From JAPUEK01 sp963815355 (GTDB taxonomy: Bacteria; Pseudomonadota; Alphaproteobacteria; Rhodobacterales; Rhodobacteraceae), in contig CAWFGJ010000011.1 in the NCBI GenBank assembly GCA_963815355.1, forward strand, positions 62,001 through 126,000: a stretch of DNA of 64,000 nucleotides. The letters are read 5' to 3'. How positions within the stretch are numbered: position 1 is the stretch's first letter; each line of letters opens with the position of its first letter. Of the stretch, positions 6,523 to 15,658 are shown piece by piece. Under the pieces are notes generated by a model, which had not been told where the DNA came from, made no database searches, and worked only from the letters and a program-made list of their open reading frames with translations. The position numbers and the translations under genes are program-made.

Positions 6523-8763
6523 CTAGGCATGCGCAGACGAAAGGTCAAAACGATCCCGCTCTTGGGCGACGCGCTGTAACAGGGCGTAAAGCTCTGTCCG
6601 GTCAAAAGGTTTGGTCATCAGCCCGTCCATTCCCGCCTCCAGACAGGCGCCTTCCTGCTCGTCCGAGGAATAGGCGGTCAGCGCGTAGATGGGGCAGCGG
6701 GGCAGACCCATCTCGGCCTCATAGACGCGGATGGCGCGCGTGGCCTCCATCCCGTCCATTTCAGGCATCGACACATCCATCAGCACAAGGTCGGGCGGGT
6801 CGGCGCAATACATCTGCACGGCCATACGCCCATCGACCGCTTCGGCCACCGACCCGACCGAGCGCTCCAGCTGTTTGCGCGCGATCAGGCGGTTGATACG
6901 GTTGTCTTCGGCCACCAGCAGCCGCAGTTGGGTTTCGGGGGCCGCGTCGCGGATCGGGCGCGCTTCGGCCTCGGGCTGATCCACGGTGCGCGGCAGCCGC
7001 AGGGTCAGGGTAAAGACCGACCCCTCGCCCAGCACCGAGGCCACTTCGATCCCGCCGCCCATCTGCTCGGCCAGCAGGCGGGAAATGGTCAGCCCCAGCC
7101 CCGTGCCGCCAAACTGTCGCGATATCGACGAATCCGCTTGGGTAAAGCTTTCGAACACATGGCCAATCCGGTCTGCGGCAATGCCGATGCCCGTGTCAGC
7201 AATCGCGATCCGCACCAGATCATGGTCGGCCTCGGCCTCCAGCCCCAAAGCGGCACTGATCTGGCCCTTGGTGGTGAATTTGAGCGCATTGCCAATCAGG
7301 TTCAGCAGGATCTGCCGCAGACGGCCCGCATCGCCCTGATGGCGCGGCAGACCTTGGGGGATTTCGCAGGTTAGCGTCAGGCCTTTGGCTTTTGCGGTGG
7401 GGCGCAGCAGATCCAATGCCGAGTTCAGGCAATCTTCGACCGAAAAATCCTCGATCCGCAGTTCCACTTTGCTGGCTTGCAGCTTGGACAGATCCAGCAC
7501 GTCGTTGATGATGGTCAGCAGCGCTCGCCCGGACTCTATGATCGTGGACACAAACTGGCGCTGCGGTTTGTCGAGTTTGGTGTCTTCCAGCAGTTCGGCC
7601 ACCCCGATCACCCCATTAAGCGGGGTGCGGATTTCGTGGCTCATCGTGGCCAGAAATTGCGCCTTTGCTTTGGCGGCCGATTCGGCCTCTTGCCGGGCTT
7701 GGGCGAGTTCGGCGGCATAGGCCTTGGCGGCGGTGATGTCGCGCTCCACCGCGATGAACACCTCCGGCGTGCCATCGGGGCGCAGGACCGGGTTCATCGA
7801 AATTTCCATCCAGACGACATGGCCGTCTTTGCAGCGGTTTTGCAGTTCCAGCCGGCAGGGTTTGCCCTCTTTCTGGGCTTTGATCAGCGCGGACAGGGTT
7901 TCAAGCGAGGTTTCAGGGGCATTGAGCAACCCGCCCGGCGAGTGGCCGACCGCCTCGTCAAAGCTATAGCCGGTCGTGCGGGTAAAGCCTTCGTTCACCC
8001 ATTCGATCGTGCCGTCGGGGCTGGTGAAAATCACGCTGTCATTGGCGTGTTTGGCGACCAGTGCCAGTCGTTCAGCCTGCCGAGAGGTTTCCACCAGTTC
8101 GGCCTGGGTTGATCGCAGGGCAACCTGTTCTTCAAGCAGTGCGTTTTCAAAGCGCAGCCGTTCGCGGTAGCCCTTTTCAACGGCGCGGATAAAGACGGTG
8201 GCGGTATAGGCGATGATCATGACCGACAGGAAAAAGAACCACTCCCCTGCCCGATTGCGGCGCGGCATATCGGCAAGGTCAATGGCGACCATGACCGCAC
8301 CAGCAAGCGCGTAGATGGCCAAGCGGACGTTGGTTCCAGACGGAAAGTGGCGGCGCACCAATCCGGCGTTGATCACCCCCGCCATCAGAAAGACGGCGGC
8401 AAAGATCCGCGCTTCGGGCACCTCAATAAAGCGCCAGCATAAGATGACGCAGGCCGAGATGGTCACCGACTGAAACGCCGCTGTGGCCGTGGCGATCTGC
8501 CGGGCAACTGCGTCGCTGCGGTTCTGCCGGATGAAGCCGCGCAGGGTCAGGCAATCCACCGCTTCGCCCGTCAGTGCGATGGCAAGCGCGGCAAAACCCA
8601 TCCACGGTTCACCGAACAGGCCGATCACGATGGCCCCGACCAAGGTCATCACCTGCCGCGAGAGGAAATCGCGGGTCCGCCCCCGGGCATAGCGCAAGAA
8701 CAGGCCGCTGGGGCTGTTGCGATCGCGGAAATTCTCAATCGCCTGGGCGGCTTCAACGGTCAT
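6523..8763 (-). CDS. Membrane hybrid histidine kinase (TM-PAS-HisKA-HATPase-REC)
   Basis: A 746-residue sensor kinase. About five to six hydrophobic segments (residues ~35-195) form an N-terminal membrane sensor without a large periplasmic loop. A coiled coil (~200-232) leads to a PAS domain (~235-345, ending AVERDITAAKAYA). HisKA carries phospho-acceptor His376 in ATMSHEIRTPLNG. The HATPase shows the N box (NLIGNALKF), G1 (ADTGIGI) and G2 (GGTGLGL). The C-terminal receiver (~613-735) has acceptor Asp663 in LVLMDVSMPEMDG. Signal and output partner are unknown; no dedicated regulator sits beside it. The HPt protein at 61900 is a possible but unproven relay partner. Confidence 0.93.
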   Translation of the reverse strand: MTVEAAQAIENFRDRNSPSGLFLRYARGRTRDFLSRQVMTLVGAIVIGLFGEPWMGFAALAIALTGEAVDCLTLRGFIRQNRSDAVARQIATATAAFQSVTISACVILCWRFIEVPEARIFAAVFLMAGVINAGLVRRHFPSGTNVRLAIYALAGAVMVAIDLADMPRRNRAGEWFFFLSVMIIAYTATVFIRAVEKGYRERLRFENALLEEQVALRSTQAELVETSRQAERLALVAKHANDSVIFTSPDGTIEWVNEGFTRTTGYSFDEAVGHSPGGLLNAPETSLETLSALIKAQKEGKPCRLELQNRCKDGHVVWMEISMNPVLRPDGTPEVFIAVERDITAAKAYAAELAQARQEAESAAKAKAQFLATMSHEIRTPLNGVIGVAELLEDTKLDKPQRQFVSTIIESGRALLTIINDVLDLSKLQASKVELRIEDFSVEDCLNSALDLLRPTAKAKGLTLTCEIPQGLPRHQGDAGRLRQILLNLIGNALKFTTKGQISAALGLEAEADHDLVRIAIADTGIGIAADRIGHVFESFTQADSSISRQFGGTGLGLTISRLLAEQMGGGIEVASVLGEGSVFTLTLRLPRTVDQPEAEARPIRDAAPETQLRLLVAEDNRINRLIARKQLERSVGSVAEAVDGRMAVQMYCADPPDLVLMDVSMPEMDGMEATRAIRVYEAEMGLPRCPIYALTAYSSDEQEGACLEAGMDGLMTKPFDRTELYALLQRVAQERDRFDLSSAHA

Positions 8764-8885
8764 GGGCGTGCCCTCTTAAAATCGCGTCTAAGTTGAGCTA
8801 TAGCAAAGCGAGGAGTCTGGCGTAAGGGTCCAAGCCGCAAACGGATCGCCAGCGCGCAAAACGCATCAAACTGTTGCAATCGGCG

Positions 8886-9494
8886 CTAGGGCGCCCAGAT
8901 CACACCCGCAGAAAGCGTGGTGGCGCGGGCCTCTTCCAACGAGCCGTTCAGGTCGATGGCGCGGCAAGCGCCCTCCAGCACGGTGACGCCAAAGCCAAGT
9001 TTTGCTGCGTCCAGTGCGGAATAGGCGACGCAGAAATCGGTGGCAAGGCCGACCAACACCAGCCGCTCGACGCCCCGCGCGCGCAAGTAGCCTTCTAGCC
9101 CGGTGGGGGTGCGACGGTCGTTCTCAAAAAAGGCCGAATAGCTGTCGATCGCGCGGCGAAAGCCCTTGCGGATCACCAGTTGGGCCGGGTCGGTTTGCAA
9201 CGCGGGGTGGAACGCGGCCCCCTTTGTGCCTTGCACGCAATGGCGGGGCCATAACACTTGCGGGCCATAGTCCATGTCGACCACCGAAAACGGCTCGGCC
9301 CCGGGGTGGGTGTCGGCAAAGCTGGAGTGGTCTGCCGGGTGCCAGTCTTGCGTCAGCACGGTCACGGCAAACTCGGCCATCAGCGCATTGATGCGGGGCA
9401 GGATCTGATCGCCACCCGCCACGGCGAGCGCACCGCCGGGGCAAAAGTCATTTTGCACGTCGATGACAAGGAGGGCTTCGGTGGTGGGGTGCAT
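8886..9494 (-). CDS. pncA: Nicotinamidase PncA
   Basis: A 202-residue isochorismatase-fold hydrolase turning nicotinamide into nicotinate. The catalytic Asp is in ALLVIDVQNDFCPGGAL. The metal-site His cluster is in TQDWHPADHSSF. The catalytic Lys is in VIRKGFRRAIDSYSAF, and the nucleophile Cys in GLATDFCVAYSALDA. The start at 9494 (MHPTTEALL) has a GGAG about 9 bases upstream and matches family length. The frame stays open far upstream but that part is low-complexity. It works with pncB downstream of the hybrid kinase. Confidence 0.95.
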   Translation of the reverse strand: MHPTTEALLVIDVQNDFCPGGALAVAGGDQILPRINALMAEFAVTVLTQDWHPADHSSFADTHPGAEPFSVVDMDYGPQVLWPRHCVQGTKGAAFHPALQTDPAQLVIRKGFRRAIDSYSAFFENDRRTPTGLEGYLRARGVERLVLVGLATDFCVAYSALDAAKLGFGVTVLEGACRAIDLNGSLEEARATTLSAGVIWAP

Positions 9495-9614
9495 GGCGGA
9501 CTCCGGCGTGAGGGGCGTTTGCTTAGGGGTAGGGGGCGGGGGCGGATCGGTCAACATGGCTGTGCGACGTTGCGCCTCTTGCCCGCGCGGCGGGTTTGGC
9601 CTAGCGGTGCGTTT

Positions 9615-10508
9615 ATGCTGACCATTGCCGCACTTTATCACTTTACCCGCTTTGACGAACCCGACGCTTTGCGGGCGCCTTTGCTGGCGCTGTGCGATGC
9701 TGGCGGGGTCAAAGGATCGCTTTTGCTGGCCCGCGAGGGGGTGAATGGCACGATTGCCGGCAGTGCCGAGGCGATCGCGGCGGTGTTGGCGCATCTGCGC
9801 GCCCTGCCCGGCTGTGCCGCACTGGAGCACAAGGAAAGCTATGCCGAGGCCCAGCCCTTTGGCCGGATGAAGGTCAAGCTGAAGCGCGAGATCGTCACGA
9901 TGGGGCAGCCCGACGTGGACCCTTTGGCGCAAGTGGGCACCCATATTGACGCACGCGACTGGAACGCGCTGATCTCTGACCCTGATGTGGCGGTAATCGA
10001 CACCCGCAACGACTATGAGGTGGCGATTGGCAGCTTTAGGGGTGCCATTGATCCCGCAACCCGTAGTTTCCGCGACTTTCCCAAATGGTGGGAAGAGCAC
10101 CGCGACCAATTCGCGGGCAAGCGGATTGCGATGTTCTGCACCGGGGGTATCCGTTGCGAGAAATCCACGAATTACCTGCTGGGGCAGGGCGTGAACGATG
10201 TCTACCACCTGAAGGGCGGTATTCTGAAGTATCTGGAAGAGGTGCCACAGGCCGAAAGTCTGTGGAACGGTGAATGCTATGTGTTCGACGGGCGGGTGTC
10301 GGTCGGGCATGGGCTGGTGCCCGGCCCCTATGACAGTTGCCACGCCTGCCGCCGCCCGATCAGCCCCGAAGACAAGCAGCGCCCGGAATATGAGCGGGGG
10401 GCGCAGTGCCACCAATGTGTGGGCGAATATTCCGACGCGGACCGCGAGCGGTTTCGCGAACGGCAGCGGCAGATGGATCTGGCCGAGGCGCGGGGCTTGC
10501 CGCGCTAA
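9615..10508 (+). CDS. trhO: tRNA uridine(34) hydroxylase TrhO (rhodanese family)
   Basis: A 297-residue protein of the YceA/TrhO family, which hydroxylates U34 of certain tRNAs to ho5U. N-terminal acylphosphatase-like part (IAALYHFTRFDEP...REGVNGTIAGS), central rhodanese domain with AVIDTRNDYEVAIGSFRGA and the active-site Cys in MFCTGGIRCEKSTNYL, and a C-terminal zinc-binding-like part (CHACRRPISPED...GAQCHQCVGE). Start ATG 9615 is set by the conserved N-terminus. It is divergent from pncA. Confidence 0.95.
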   Translation: MLTIAALYHFTRFDEPDALRAPLLALCDAGGVKGSLLLAREGVNGTIAGSAEAIAAVLAHLRALPGCAALEHKESYAEAQPFGRMKVKLKREIVTMGQPDVDPLAQVGTHIDARDWNALISDPDVAVIDTRNDYEVAIGSFRGAIDPATRSFRDFPKWWEEHRDQFAGKRIAMFCTGGIRCEKSTNYLLGQGVNDVYHLKGGILKYLEEVPQAESLWNGECYVFDGRVSVGHGLVPGPYDSCHACRRPISPEDKQRPEYERGAQCHQCVGEYSDADRERFRERQRQMDLAEARGLPR

Positions 10509-10512
10509 GGCG

Positions 10513-11283
10513 CTACTGCGCGCCCGGAAACCGCCAGCTTTCCGCCTCGGCCGCGATGGCGGCAGCGATGGGCTTCAGGCTTTCGGCCATGACCTCCAAG
10601 GCGGCAAGCGTGGTTCGGGCGGTGGTTGATGTCACCGACAGCGCCCCGATAGGCTGGCCCGCGCGGCTGAGGATCGGCACCGCACAGCAGATGATGCCCG
10701 GCTCATGTTCTTCGCGGTCCAGCGCGTAGCCGGCACTGCGGATCGCCCGCAACTCGGCGCGCAGACGGTCTGGGCTATCCAGCGTGGCGGGGGTAAAGCG
10801 ATGAAAGGACTGGCGTTCCAGCGCGCGGGCCAACGCCTCTGGCCCCAGATAGGCCAGCATCGCCTTACCCACGCCGGTGCAATAGGCAGGGCCGACCTTG
10901 CCGGTTTGGGCAAACATCTCGACCGGGCGGGCGGCGTTGCGTTTGTCCACATAAACCACCTGCCCCTGATCAAGCTGCGCCAGATGCACTGTCTCGCCGC
11001 TGTCTGATGCCAACGCCTCCAGCCACGGGCGGGCGATGGGGGCGAGCGAGCTTTGCGACCACGCGGCATGGGCCAGACGGACCAAGCGCAGGCCAAGCGT
11101 ATAATTGCCGCCCTCATCCAGTCGCAGCATTCCTTGGGCGGTCAGGGTTTGCAGCAAGCGGTACAGCGTGGCCTTGGGATAGGGGCTGTCGGCCAAAAGA
11201 TCGGAAAACCGCACCGGGCCCCCTGCGGCGGCCACGCGGTCCAACACCTCTAGCGCCTTGCTGACGGTGCCTTCCGCCTCCAT
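10513..11283 (-). CDS. IclR-family regulator of the dgo cluster
   Basis: A 256-residue regulator with an N-terminal winged helix (SKALEVLDRVAAAGGPVRFSDLL...ATLYRLLQTLTAQGM) and a C-terminal IclR effector domain (YCTGVGKAMLAYL, DREEHEPGIICCAVPI, ALSVTST). It is divergent from dgoK-dgoA-lactonase, so it very probably controls that cluster in response to a sugar-acid intermediate. Start chosen at ATG 11283 (MEAEGTVSKALEVL), where the conserved HTH begins; an upstream in-frame start at 11334 would put the N-terminus across the probable promoter. Confidence 0.9.
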   Translation of the reverse strand: MEAEGTVSKALEVLDRVAAAGGPVRFSDLLADSPYPKATLYRLLQTLTAQGMLRLDEGGNYTLGLRLVRLAHAAWSQSSLAPIARPWLEALASDSGETVHLAQLDQGQVVYVDKRNAARPVEMFAQTGKVGPAYCTGVGKAMLAYLGPEALARALERQSFHRFTPATLDSPDRLRAELRAIRSAGYALDREEHEPGIICCAVPILSRAGQPIGALSVTSTTARTTLAALEVMAESLKPIAAAIAAEAESWRFPGAQ

Positions 11284-11347
11284 CTTATGCCTCCGCTGGT
11301 TGACAAGGGCGAGACTACCGCGCATCATTCCCATTATTCAAGACTTA

Positions 11348-11364
11348 GTTTCAAATAGTGGAAC
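11348..11364. promoter_or_regulatory. Candidate IclR-type operator between regulator and dgoK
   Basis: GTTTCAAATAGTGGAAC is a 17-base imperfect palindrome (GTTTC / GGAAC arms) resembling the GTTYCRN4GYGGAAC pattern bound by many IclR proteins. It lies 8 bases before dgoK and 65 bases before the divergent regulator, in an otherwise non-coding 88-bp gap. Confidence 0.45.
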
Positions 11365-11371
11365 CACAGCT

Positions 11372-12274
11372 ATGACGCTACAGGGGCTGAACTGGATCGC
11401 GGCGGACTGGGGCACCTCTAACCTGCGGGTCTGGGCGATGGGGGCCGAGGGGCCGCTGGCCGAGGCAGTGTCCGAGGATGGCATGGGCAAGCTGGACCGC
11501 GCGGGGTTTGAGCCGGCCTTGCTCCGGTTGATCGACCCTTGGCTGGGGCCGGGCCGCGTAACACCGGTCATCGCGTGTGGCATGGTGGGCGCGCGGCAAG
11601 GCTGGCAAGAGGCGCCGTATCGCAGCACACCCTGCGCCCCGGTCGCCTCGGGCGAATTGTCGGCGGTGGCGGTCACCGATCCGCGCCTGACATTTCAGAT
11701 TGTGCCGGGGCTGAAGCAAGACAAGCCCGCCGATGTGATGCGCGGTGAAGAAACCCAGATTGCGGGTGCGCTGCTGTTGATGCCGCAGTTTGACGGGGTT
11801 TTGTGCCTGCCGGGCACCCATGCCAAGTGGGCAAGGATTTCGGCGGGTGAGGTTGTGGGCTTCCAAAGCTGCATGACGGGCGAGCTGTTTGCGCTGTTGT
11901 CCGGCCAGTCGGTGCTGCGGCACGGGATGGCGGGCGACGGTTGGGATGAGGCCGCCTTTGATGGCGGCGTAGCCGAGGGCGTTGCCCATGCGGATCGCCT
12001 AAGCGCGCGGCTGTTTTCGCTGCGCGCCGAGGGTTTGATAGCCGGGCTATCGCCGGATGCGGCCCGGTCGCGGCTGTCCGGTCTGTTGATCGGGGCCGAG
12101 TTGGCCGCGACCAAGGGCTATTGGTTGGGGCAGGATGTGGCGCTGATCGGGGCCAGTCGTCTGGCGGGAAACTACGCGCGCGCGCTGGCGGCCCAAGGGG
12201 TAACGGCGCGAAGGCTAGAGGCTTCGGCCTGCACGCTGGCGGGGCTTGTGGCTGCGCGCGGCGCGGCTTTGTAA
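11372..12274 (+). CDS. dgoK: 2-dehydro-3-deoxygalactonokinase
   Basis: A 300-residue sugar-acid kinase phosphorylating 2-keto-3-deoxygalactonate to the 6-phosphate. DgoK family features include the N-terminal IAADWGTSNLRVW phosphate-binding strand, GMVGARQGW, DVMRGEETQIAGAL, LPGTHAKWARI, and the C-terminal LIGASRLAGNYARAL. It is the first gene of a three-gene cluster with the matching aldolase 15 bp downstream and a lactonase after that. Start ATG 11372 is the first Met before the conserved motif. Confidence 0.92.
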   Translation: MTLQGLNWIAADWGTSNLRVWAMGAEGPLAEAVSEDGMGKLDRAGFEPALLRLIDPWLGPGRVTPVIACGMVGARQGWQEAPYRSTPCAPVASGELSAVAVTDPRLTFQIVPGLKQDKPADVMRGEETQIAGALLLMPQFDGVLCLPGTHAKWARISAGEVVGFQSCMTGELFALLSGQSVLRHGMAGDGWDEAAFDGGVAEGVAHADRLSARLFSLRAEGLIAGLSPDAARSRLSGLLIGAELAATKGYWLGQDVALIGASRLAGNYARALAAQGVTARRLEASACTLAGLVAARGAAL

Positions 12275-12289
12275 TTCAAAGGAAACGCA

Positions 12290-12916
12290 ATGATTAAACA
12301 TCGCCCCCTGATCGCCATTTTGCGCGGCATTACCCCGGATGAGGCCGTGCCCGCCGCCGAGGCGCTGATCGCCGCCGGGATCACCCGGATCGAAGTGCCC
12401 ATGAACTCGCCCCAACCGCTGCATTCCATCGCGGCGATGGCCAAAGCCTTTGGCAAGGTGGCCGAGATTGGCGCAGGCACCGTGCTGACGATAGAGGCGG
12501 TGCGCGCGGTGGCCGAGGCAGGCGGCACGCTGATCGTCTCGCCCAACTGCGACCCCGAAGTGATCGTGGCAAGCAAGGTCATGGGGTTGCAAAGCTGGCC
12601 CGGAGTGATGACGCCGACGGAATGTTTTGCGGCCCTGAAAGCTGGGGCCGATGGGTTGAAAATCTTCCCGGCCTCGTTGATCGGACCCGACGGGATCAAG
12701 GCGATCCGGGCGGTGTTGCCGAAGGGATGTCAGGTCTATGCCGTGGGTGGGGCCGGGCCTTCAAACTTTGGCAAGTGGATGAACGCCGGGGCCGATGGCT
12801 TTGGCATTGGCACAGCACTTTATACACCGGGCCTTAGCCTGCCCGAAATCGCCAGTCGGGCCGCCAGCATTGTTGCCGCCTATGACGCCGCTTTGACCGA
12901 AGGACGCACAGCATGA
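12290..12916 (+). CDS. dgoA: 2-dehydro-3-deoxy-6-phosphogalactonate aldolase
   Basis: A 208-residue class I KDPG/KDPGal-type aldolase, splitting KDPGal to pyruvate and glyceraldehyde 3-phosphate. It shows LIAILRGITPDEA at the N-terminus, EIGAGTVLT, LIVSPNCDPEV, PGVMTPTECFAALKAGADGLKIFPA with the Schiff-base Lys, and AVGGAGPSNFGKWM. The KDPGal rather than KDPG assignment rests on the dgoK neighbour and on the RGITPDEA form of the N-terminus. The stop overlaps the next start (ATGA). Confidence 0.92.
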   Translation: MIKHRPLIAILRGITPDEAVPAAEALIAAGITRIEVPMNSPQPLHSIAAMAKAFGKVAEIGAGTVLTIEAVRAVAEAGGTLIVSPNCDPEVIVASKVMGLQSWPGVMTPTECFAALKAGADGLKIFPASLIGPDGIKAIRAVLPKGCQVYAVGGAGPSNFGKWMNAGADGFGIGTALYTPGLSLPEIASRAASIVAAYDAALTEGRTA

Positions 12917-13764
12917 TCTATGACACCCGCACCTGCCAGCTGGGCGAAGGCCCGTTGTGGCACCCGACCCGCCAGCAGTTCTTTTGGTTCGACATCTTGA
13001 ACAACAAGATGTTGTCGCGCCGGGGCGATACACCGCTGGAATGGCAGCTTGACGCCCGGGTTTCGGCGGCGGGCTGGGTCAGCGATACAGAGTTGCTGAT
13101 CGCCTCGGAAACCGGGCTGCACCGGTTCAACATTGACACCTCGGCGCAGGAATTGGTTGTGGCGCTGGAGGCAGACCGGGCCGACACGCGGTCCAACGAT
13201 GGGCGGGCGGACCCGTTCGGTGGGTTCTGGATCGGCACAATGGGCAAGAAGGCTGAATCGGGGGCCGGGGCGATCTACCGCTTTTACAAGGGCGAGTTGC
13301 GCAAGCTGTTTGCGGGCATTTCGATCCCCAACGGCACCTGCTTTGCGCCTGACCGGAGTGTCGCCTATTTCGCCGACAGCGCGACACGTCAGTTGATGCG
13401 GGTGGCGCTGGACGGCGCGGGGTGGCCCAAGGGTGCACCAGACGTGTTCGTCGATCTGACCGGCGGCGTGCCAGAGCCGGACGGCGCGGTCACCGACGCG
13501 CTGGGCCGGGTCTGGCTGGCACAATGGAACGGCAGCCAAATGGCCTGCTATGCGCCCGATGGCAGCTTGGTGACGACGGTGGCGGTCGATGCACCGCAAG
13601 CCACCTGTCCCGGCTTTGGCGGGGCCGATTTCGGCACGCTTTACTGCACCTCGGCGTTTGAGGGCATGGACGAGACCCGCCGCGCCGCGCATCCGAACGG
13701 GGGCATGACCTTTGCCTTTGACGGCGTGGCGACGGGTATCGCTGAGCCGCAGGTCATTCTGTAA
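12913..13764 (+). CDS. SMP-30/gluconolactonase-family sugar lactonase
   Basis: A 283-residue six-bladed beta-propeller lactonase. Metal ligands of the family are visible: Glu in LGEGPLWH, Asn in SNDGRADPFGGFWIGT, the GTCFAPDRSVAYFADS blade, and Asp in PEPDGAVTDALGRVWLAQW. In this cluster the likely substrate is galactonolactone, or another aldonolactone feeding into KDGal. No dehydrogenase or dehydratase of the pathway is present in the window. It overlaps dgoA by 4 bases and ends 3 bases from the convergent paaK. Confidence 0.88.
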   Translation: MIYDTRTCQLGEGPLWHPTRQQFFWFDILNNKMLSRRGDTPLEWQLDARVSAAGWVSDTELLIASETGLHRFNIDTSAQELVVALEADRADTRSNDGRADPFGGFWIGTMGKKAESGAGAIYRFYKGELRKLFAGISIPNGTCFAPDRSVAYFADSATRQLMRVALDGAGWPKGAPDVFVDLTGGVPEPDGAVTDALGRVWLAQWNGSQMACYAPDGSLVTTVAVDAPQATCPGFGGADFGTLYCTSAFEGMDETRRAAHPNGGMTFAFDGVATGIAEPQVIL

Positions 13765-13767
13765 CGG

Positions 13768-15075
13768 TCAGCCTTTCGGGCGGTTGTCCACGATCCGCAC
13801 GGCCTTGCCGTCAAAGCGTGGCACCTCGCCCGGAGCACCGACGCGCGCCTCTACGGTGATGCCAAGCAATTGCTTGATGCGCTTTTGCAGCCCCTGCGCA
13901 AGGCGGGCGCGGGTCGACTCTTCCACCGCTTCCGCCGTCTCGACAGAGACAACCATCGAATCCATACGGCCATCGCGCCGCAGTTCCAGTTGGAAATGCA
14001 TCGCAAGGCCGGGGGTGGCGATCACCTGTTCCTCAATCTGGCTGGGGAAGACGTTGACGCCGCGCAGGATGATCATGTCATCACTGCGCCCCATCACCCG
14101 TTCGATACGCCGCATCGACCGGGCCGTGCCGGGCAACAGCCGCGTCAGATCACGGGTGCGGTAGCGCAGGATCGGCAGCGCCTCTTTGGTCAGCGAGGTC
14201 AGGACAAGTTCGCCCACCTGCCCATCCGGCAACAGCGCGCCCGTATCAGGATCGACGATTTCGGCCAGAAAGTGATCCTCCCAGAGGGTCAGGCCGTCTT
14301 TGGTTTCGACGCATTCGATGGCAACACCGGGGCCGATCACCTCGGACAGGCCGTAGGAATCGAGCGCGTGAATATCAAACGCGGTTTCGATTTCGGCGCG
14401 CATGGCATTGGTCCACGGCTCCCCACCGAAGATGCCGATTTTCAGCGGGGACTGGCGGGGATCGCGGCCCTGTGCCCGGTATTCGTCGAGGATCGAGAGC
14501 ATGTAGGACGGCGTGCAGGCCATGGTTTGCGCGCCGAAATCTTCGATCAGGCTGACCTGTCGGTGGGTCATCCCGCCTGACACGGGCACCACGGTGCAGC
14601 CCAACCGTTCGGCCCCGTAGTGAAATCCAAGCCCGCCCGTGAACAGCCCATAGCCATAGGCCACATGCACCACATCGCCCGGACGGGTGCCGCAGGCGCG
14701 CAAGGACCGGGCCATAAGGTCTGACCAGGTCTCCAGATCGCGGGCCGAATAGCCCACCACCGTCGGCTTGCCCGTGGACCCGGAAGAGGCATGAAGCCGC
14801 AACACCTTTTCACGCGGCACGGCGAACATGCCAAAGGGGTAGTTGGCCCGCAGGTCGGCCTTGGTGGTGAACGGCAGATGACGGACGGCATCAAGCCCGG
14901 TGACATCGCCCGGTTCCATCCCGAGCGCGCCAAGCGCGGCGCGGTAATGCGGCACGTTTTCATACGCATGGGCGACCGAGGTTTTCAGGCGGCTGAGTTG
15001 CAGCGACTCTATCTGGTCCCGGGAAGCGATTTCGATCGGTTCCAACAGGTCACGCGAAGGGGTCAGGTGTCGCAT
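13768..15075 (-). CDS. paaK: Phenylacetate-CoA ligase
   Basis: A 435-residue adenylate-forming enzyme that activates phenylacetate to phenylacetyl-CoA. Motifs: the P-loop-like LHASSGSTGKPTVVGYS, AYGYGLFTGGLGFHYGAERLG typical of PaaK, DSYGLSEVIGPGVA, RTRDLTRLLPG, and the C-terminal GRSDDMIILRGVNVFPSQIE. Length fits PaaK (~430). The paaI thioesterase lies 96 bp upstream on the same strand. No other phenylacetate catabolic genes (paaABCDE, paaZ) are in the window. Confidence 0.93.
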   Translation of the reverse strand: MRHLTPSRDLLEPIEIASRDQIESLQLSRLKTSVAHAYENVPHYRAALGALGMEPGDVTGLDAVRHLPFTTKADLRANYPFGMFAVPREKVLRLHASSGSTGKPTVVGYSARDLETWSDLMARSLRACGTRPGDVVHVAYGYGLFTGGLGFHYGAERLGCTVVPVSGGMTHRQVSLIEDFGAQTMACTPSYMLSILDEYRAQGRDPRQSPLKIGIFGGEPWTNAMRAEIETAFDIHALDSYGLSEVIGPGVAIECVETKDGLTLWEDHFLAEIVDPDTGALLPDGQVGELVLTSLTKEALPILRYRTRDLTRLLPGTARSMRRIERVMGRSDDMIILRGVNVFPSQIEEQVIATPGLAMHFQLELRRDGRMDSMVVSVETAEAVEESTRARLAQGLQKRIKQLLGITVEARVGAPGEVPRFDGKAVRIVDNRPKG

Positions 15076-15171
15076 CAGAAAATTCGCTTTCGTACCGCAA
15101 GGCGGCTGAAGGGGGACAATGTGTTCAAACTACATAAATTGGGCAAGGAAATGGCGACAACAGCGAAATCT

Positions 15172-15609
15172 TTATATTTTTGGCACCACAAAACGCGCCT
15201 GTGCCCGCATGAGCGCCACCTGTCGCCCGTCGTCGGCGGTGACGGTCACGTCATAAAGCGCGCTGCGTCCGTGGCGTGCGGCCAGTCTGGCCGCTGCGGT
15301 CAGCCGCTCTCCGGCGCGTGCGGGGGTAATGAAGTTGATGGTCGCGCCTTGGGTCAGCGCGGTCAATGTCTCACCATCGGCCCCGCCGGACAGTGCCGCG
15401 AAGCCCATGGCGGTATCGGCCAGCGTAAAGATCACGCCGCCGTGGCACAGTTTGTGGATGTTGCCGTGCTGGGGGCCAAGGTCCAGCGCCAGTTCCGCCT
15501 CGCCGTCTCTGGCGCGCAAAAGCTGGATGCCAAGCGCGAGCGGGGCCGGATCGGCGCGCCACAGCGCAAGAATTTCGGGTGCCGCATCGGCGTGGGGAAA
15601 GGGGCTCAT
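15172..15609 (-). CDS. paaI: Hydroxyphenylacetyl-CoA thioesterase PaaI
   Basis: A 145-residue hotdog-fold thioesterase. The signature GNIHKLCHGGVIFTLADTAMGFA contains the conserved HGG loop and catalytic Asp region of PaaI. Further marks are the N-terminal LALGIQLLRARDGEAEL and TINFITPARAGERL. PaaI hydrolyses dead-end CoA esters during phenylacetate breakdown, which fits its place before paaK. Confidence 0.88.
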   Translation of the reverse strand: MSPFPHADAAPEILALWRADPAPLALGIQLLRARDGEAELALDLGPQHGNIHKLCHGGVIFTLADTAMGFAALSGGADGETLTALTQGATINFITPARAGERLTAAARLAARHGRSALYDVTVTADDGRQVALMRAQARFVVPKI

Positions 15610-15658
15610 ACGGCACCTTTCCCCGTTGGGGTCATGGGGTCAAGCAGGCAGGGCCGGG

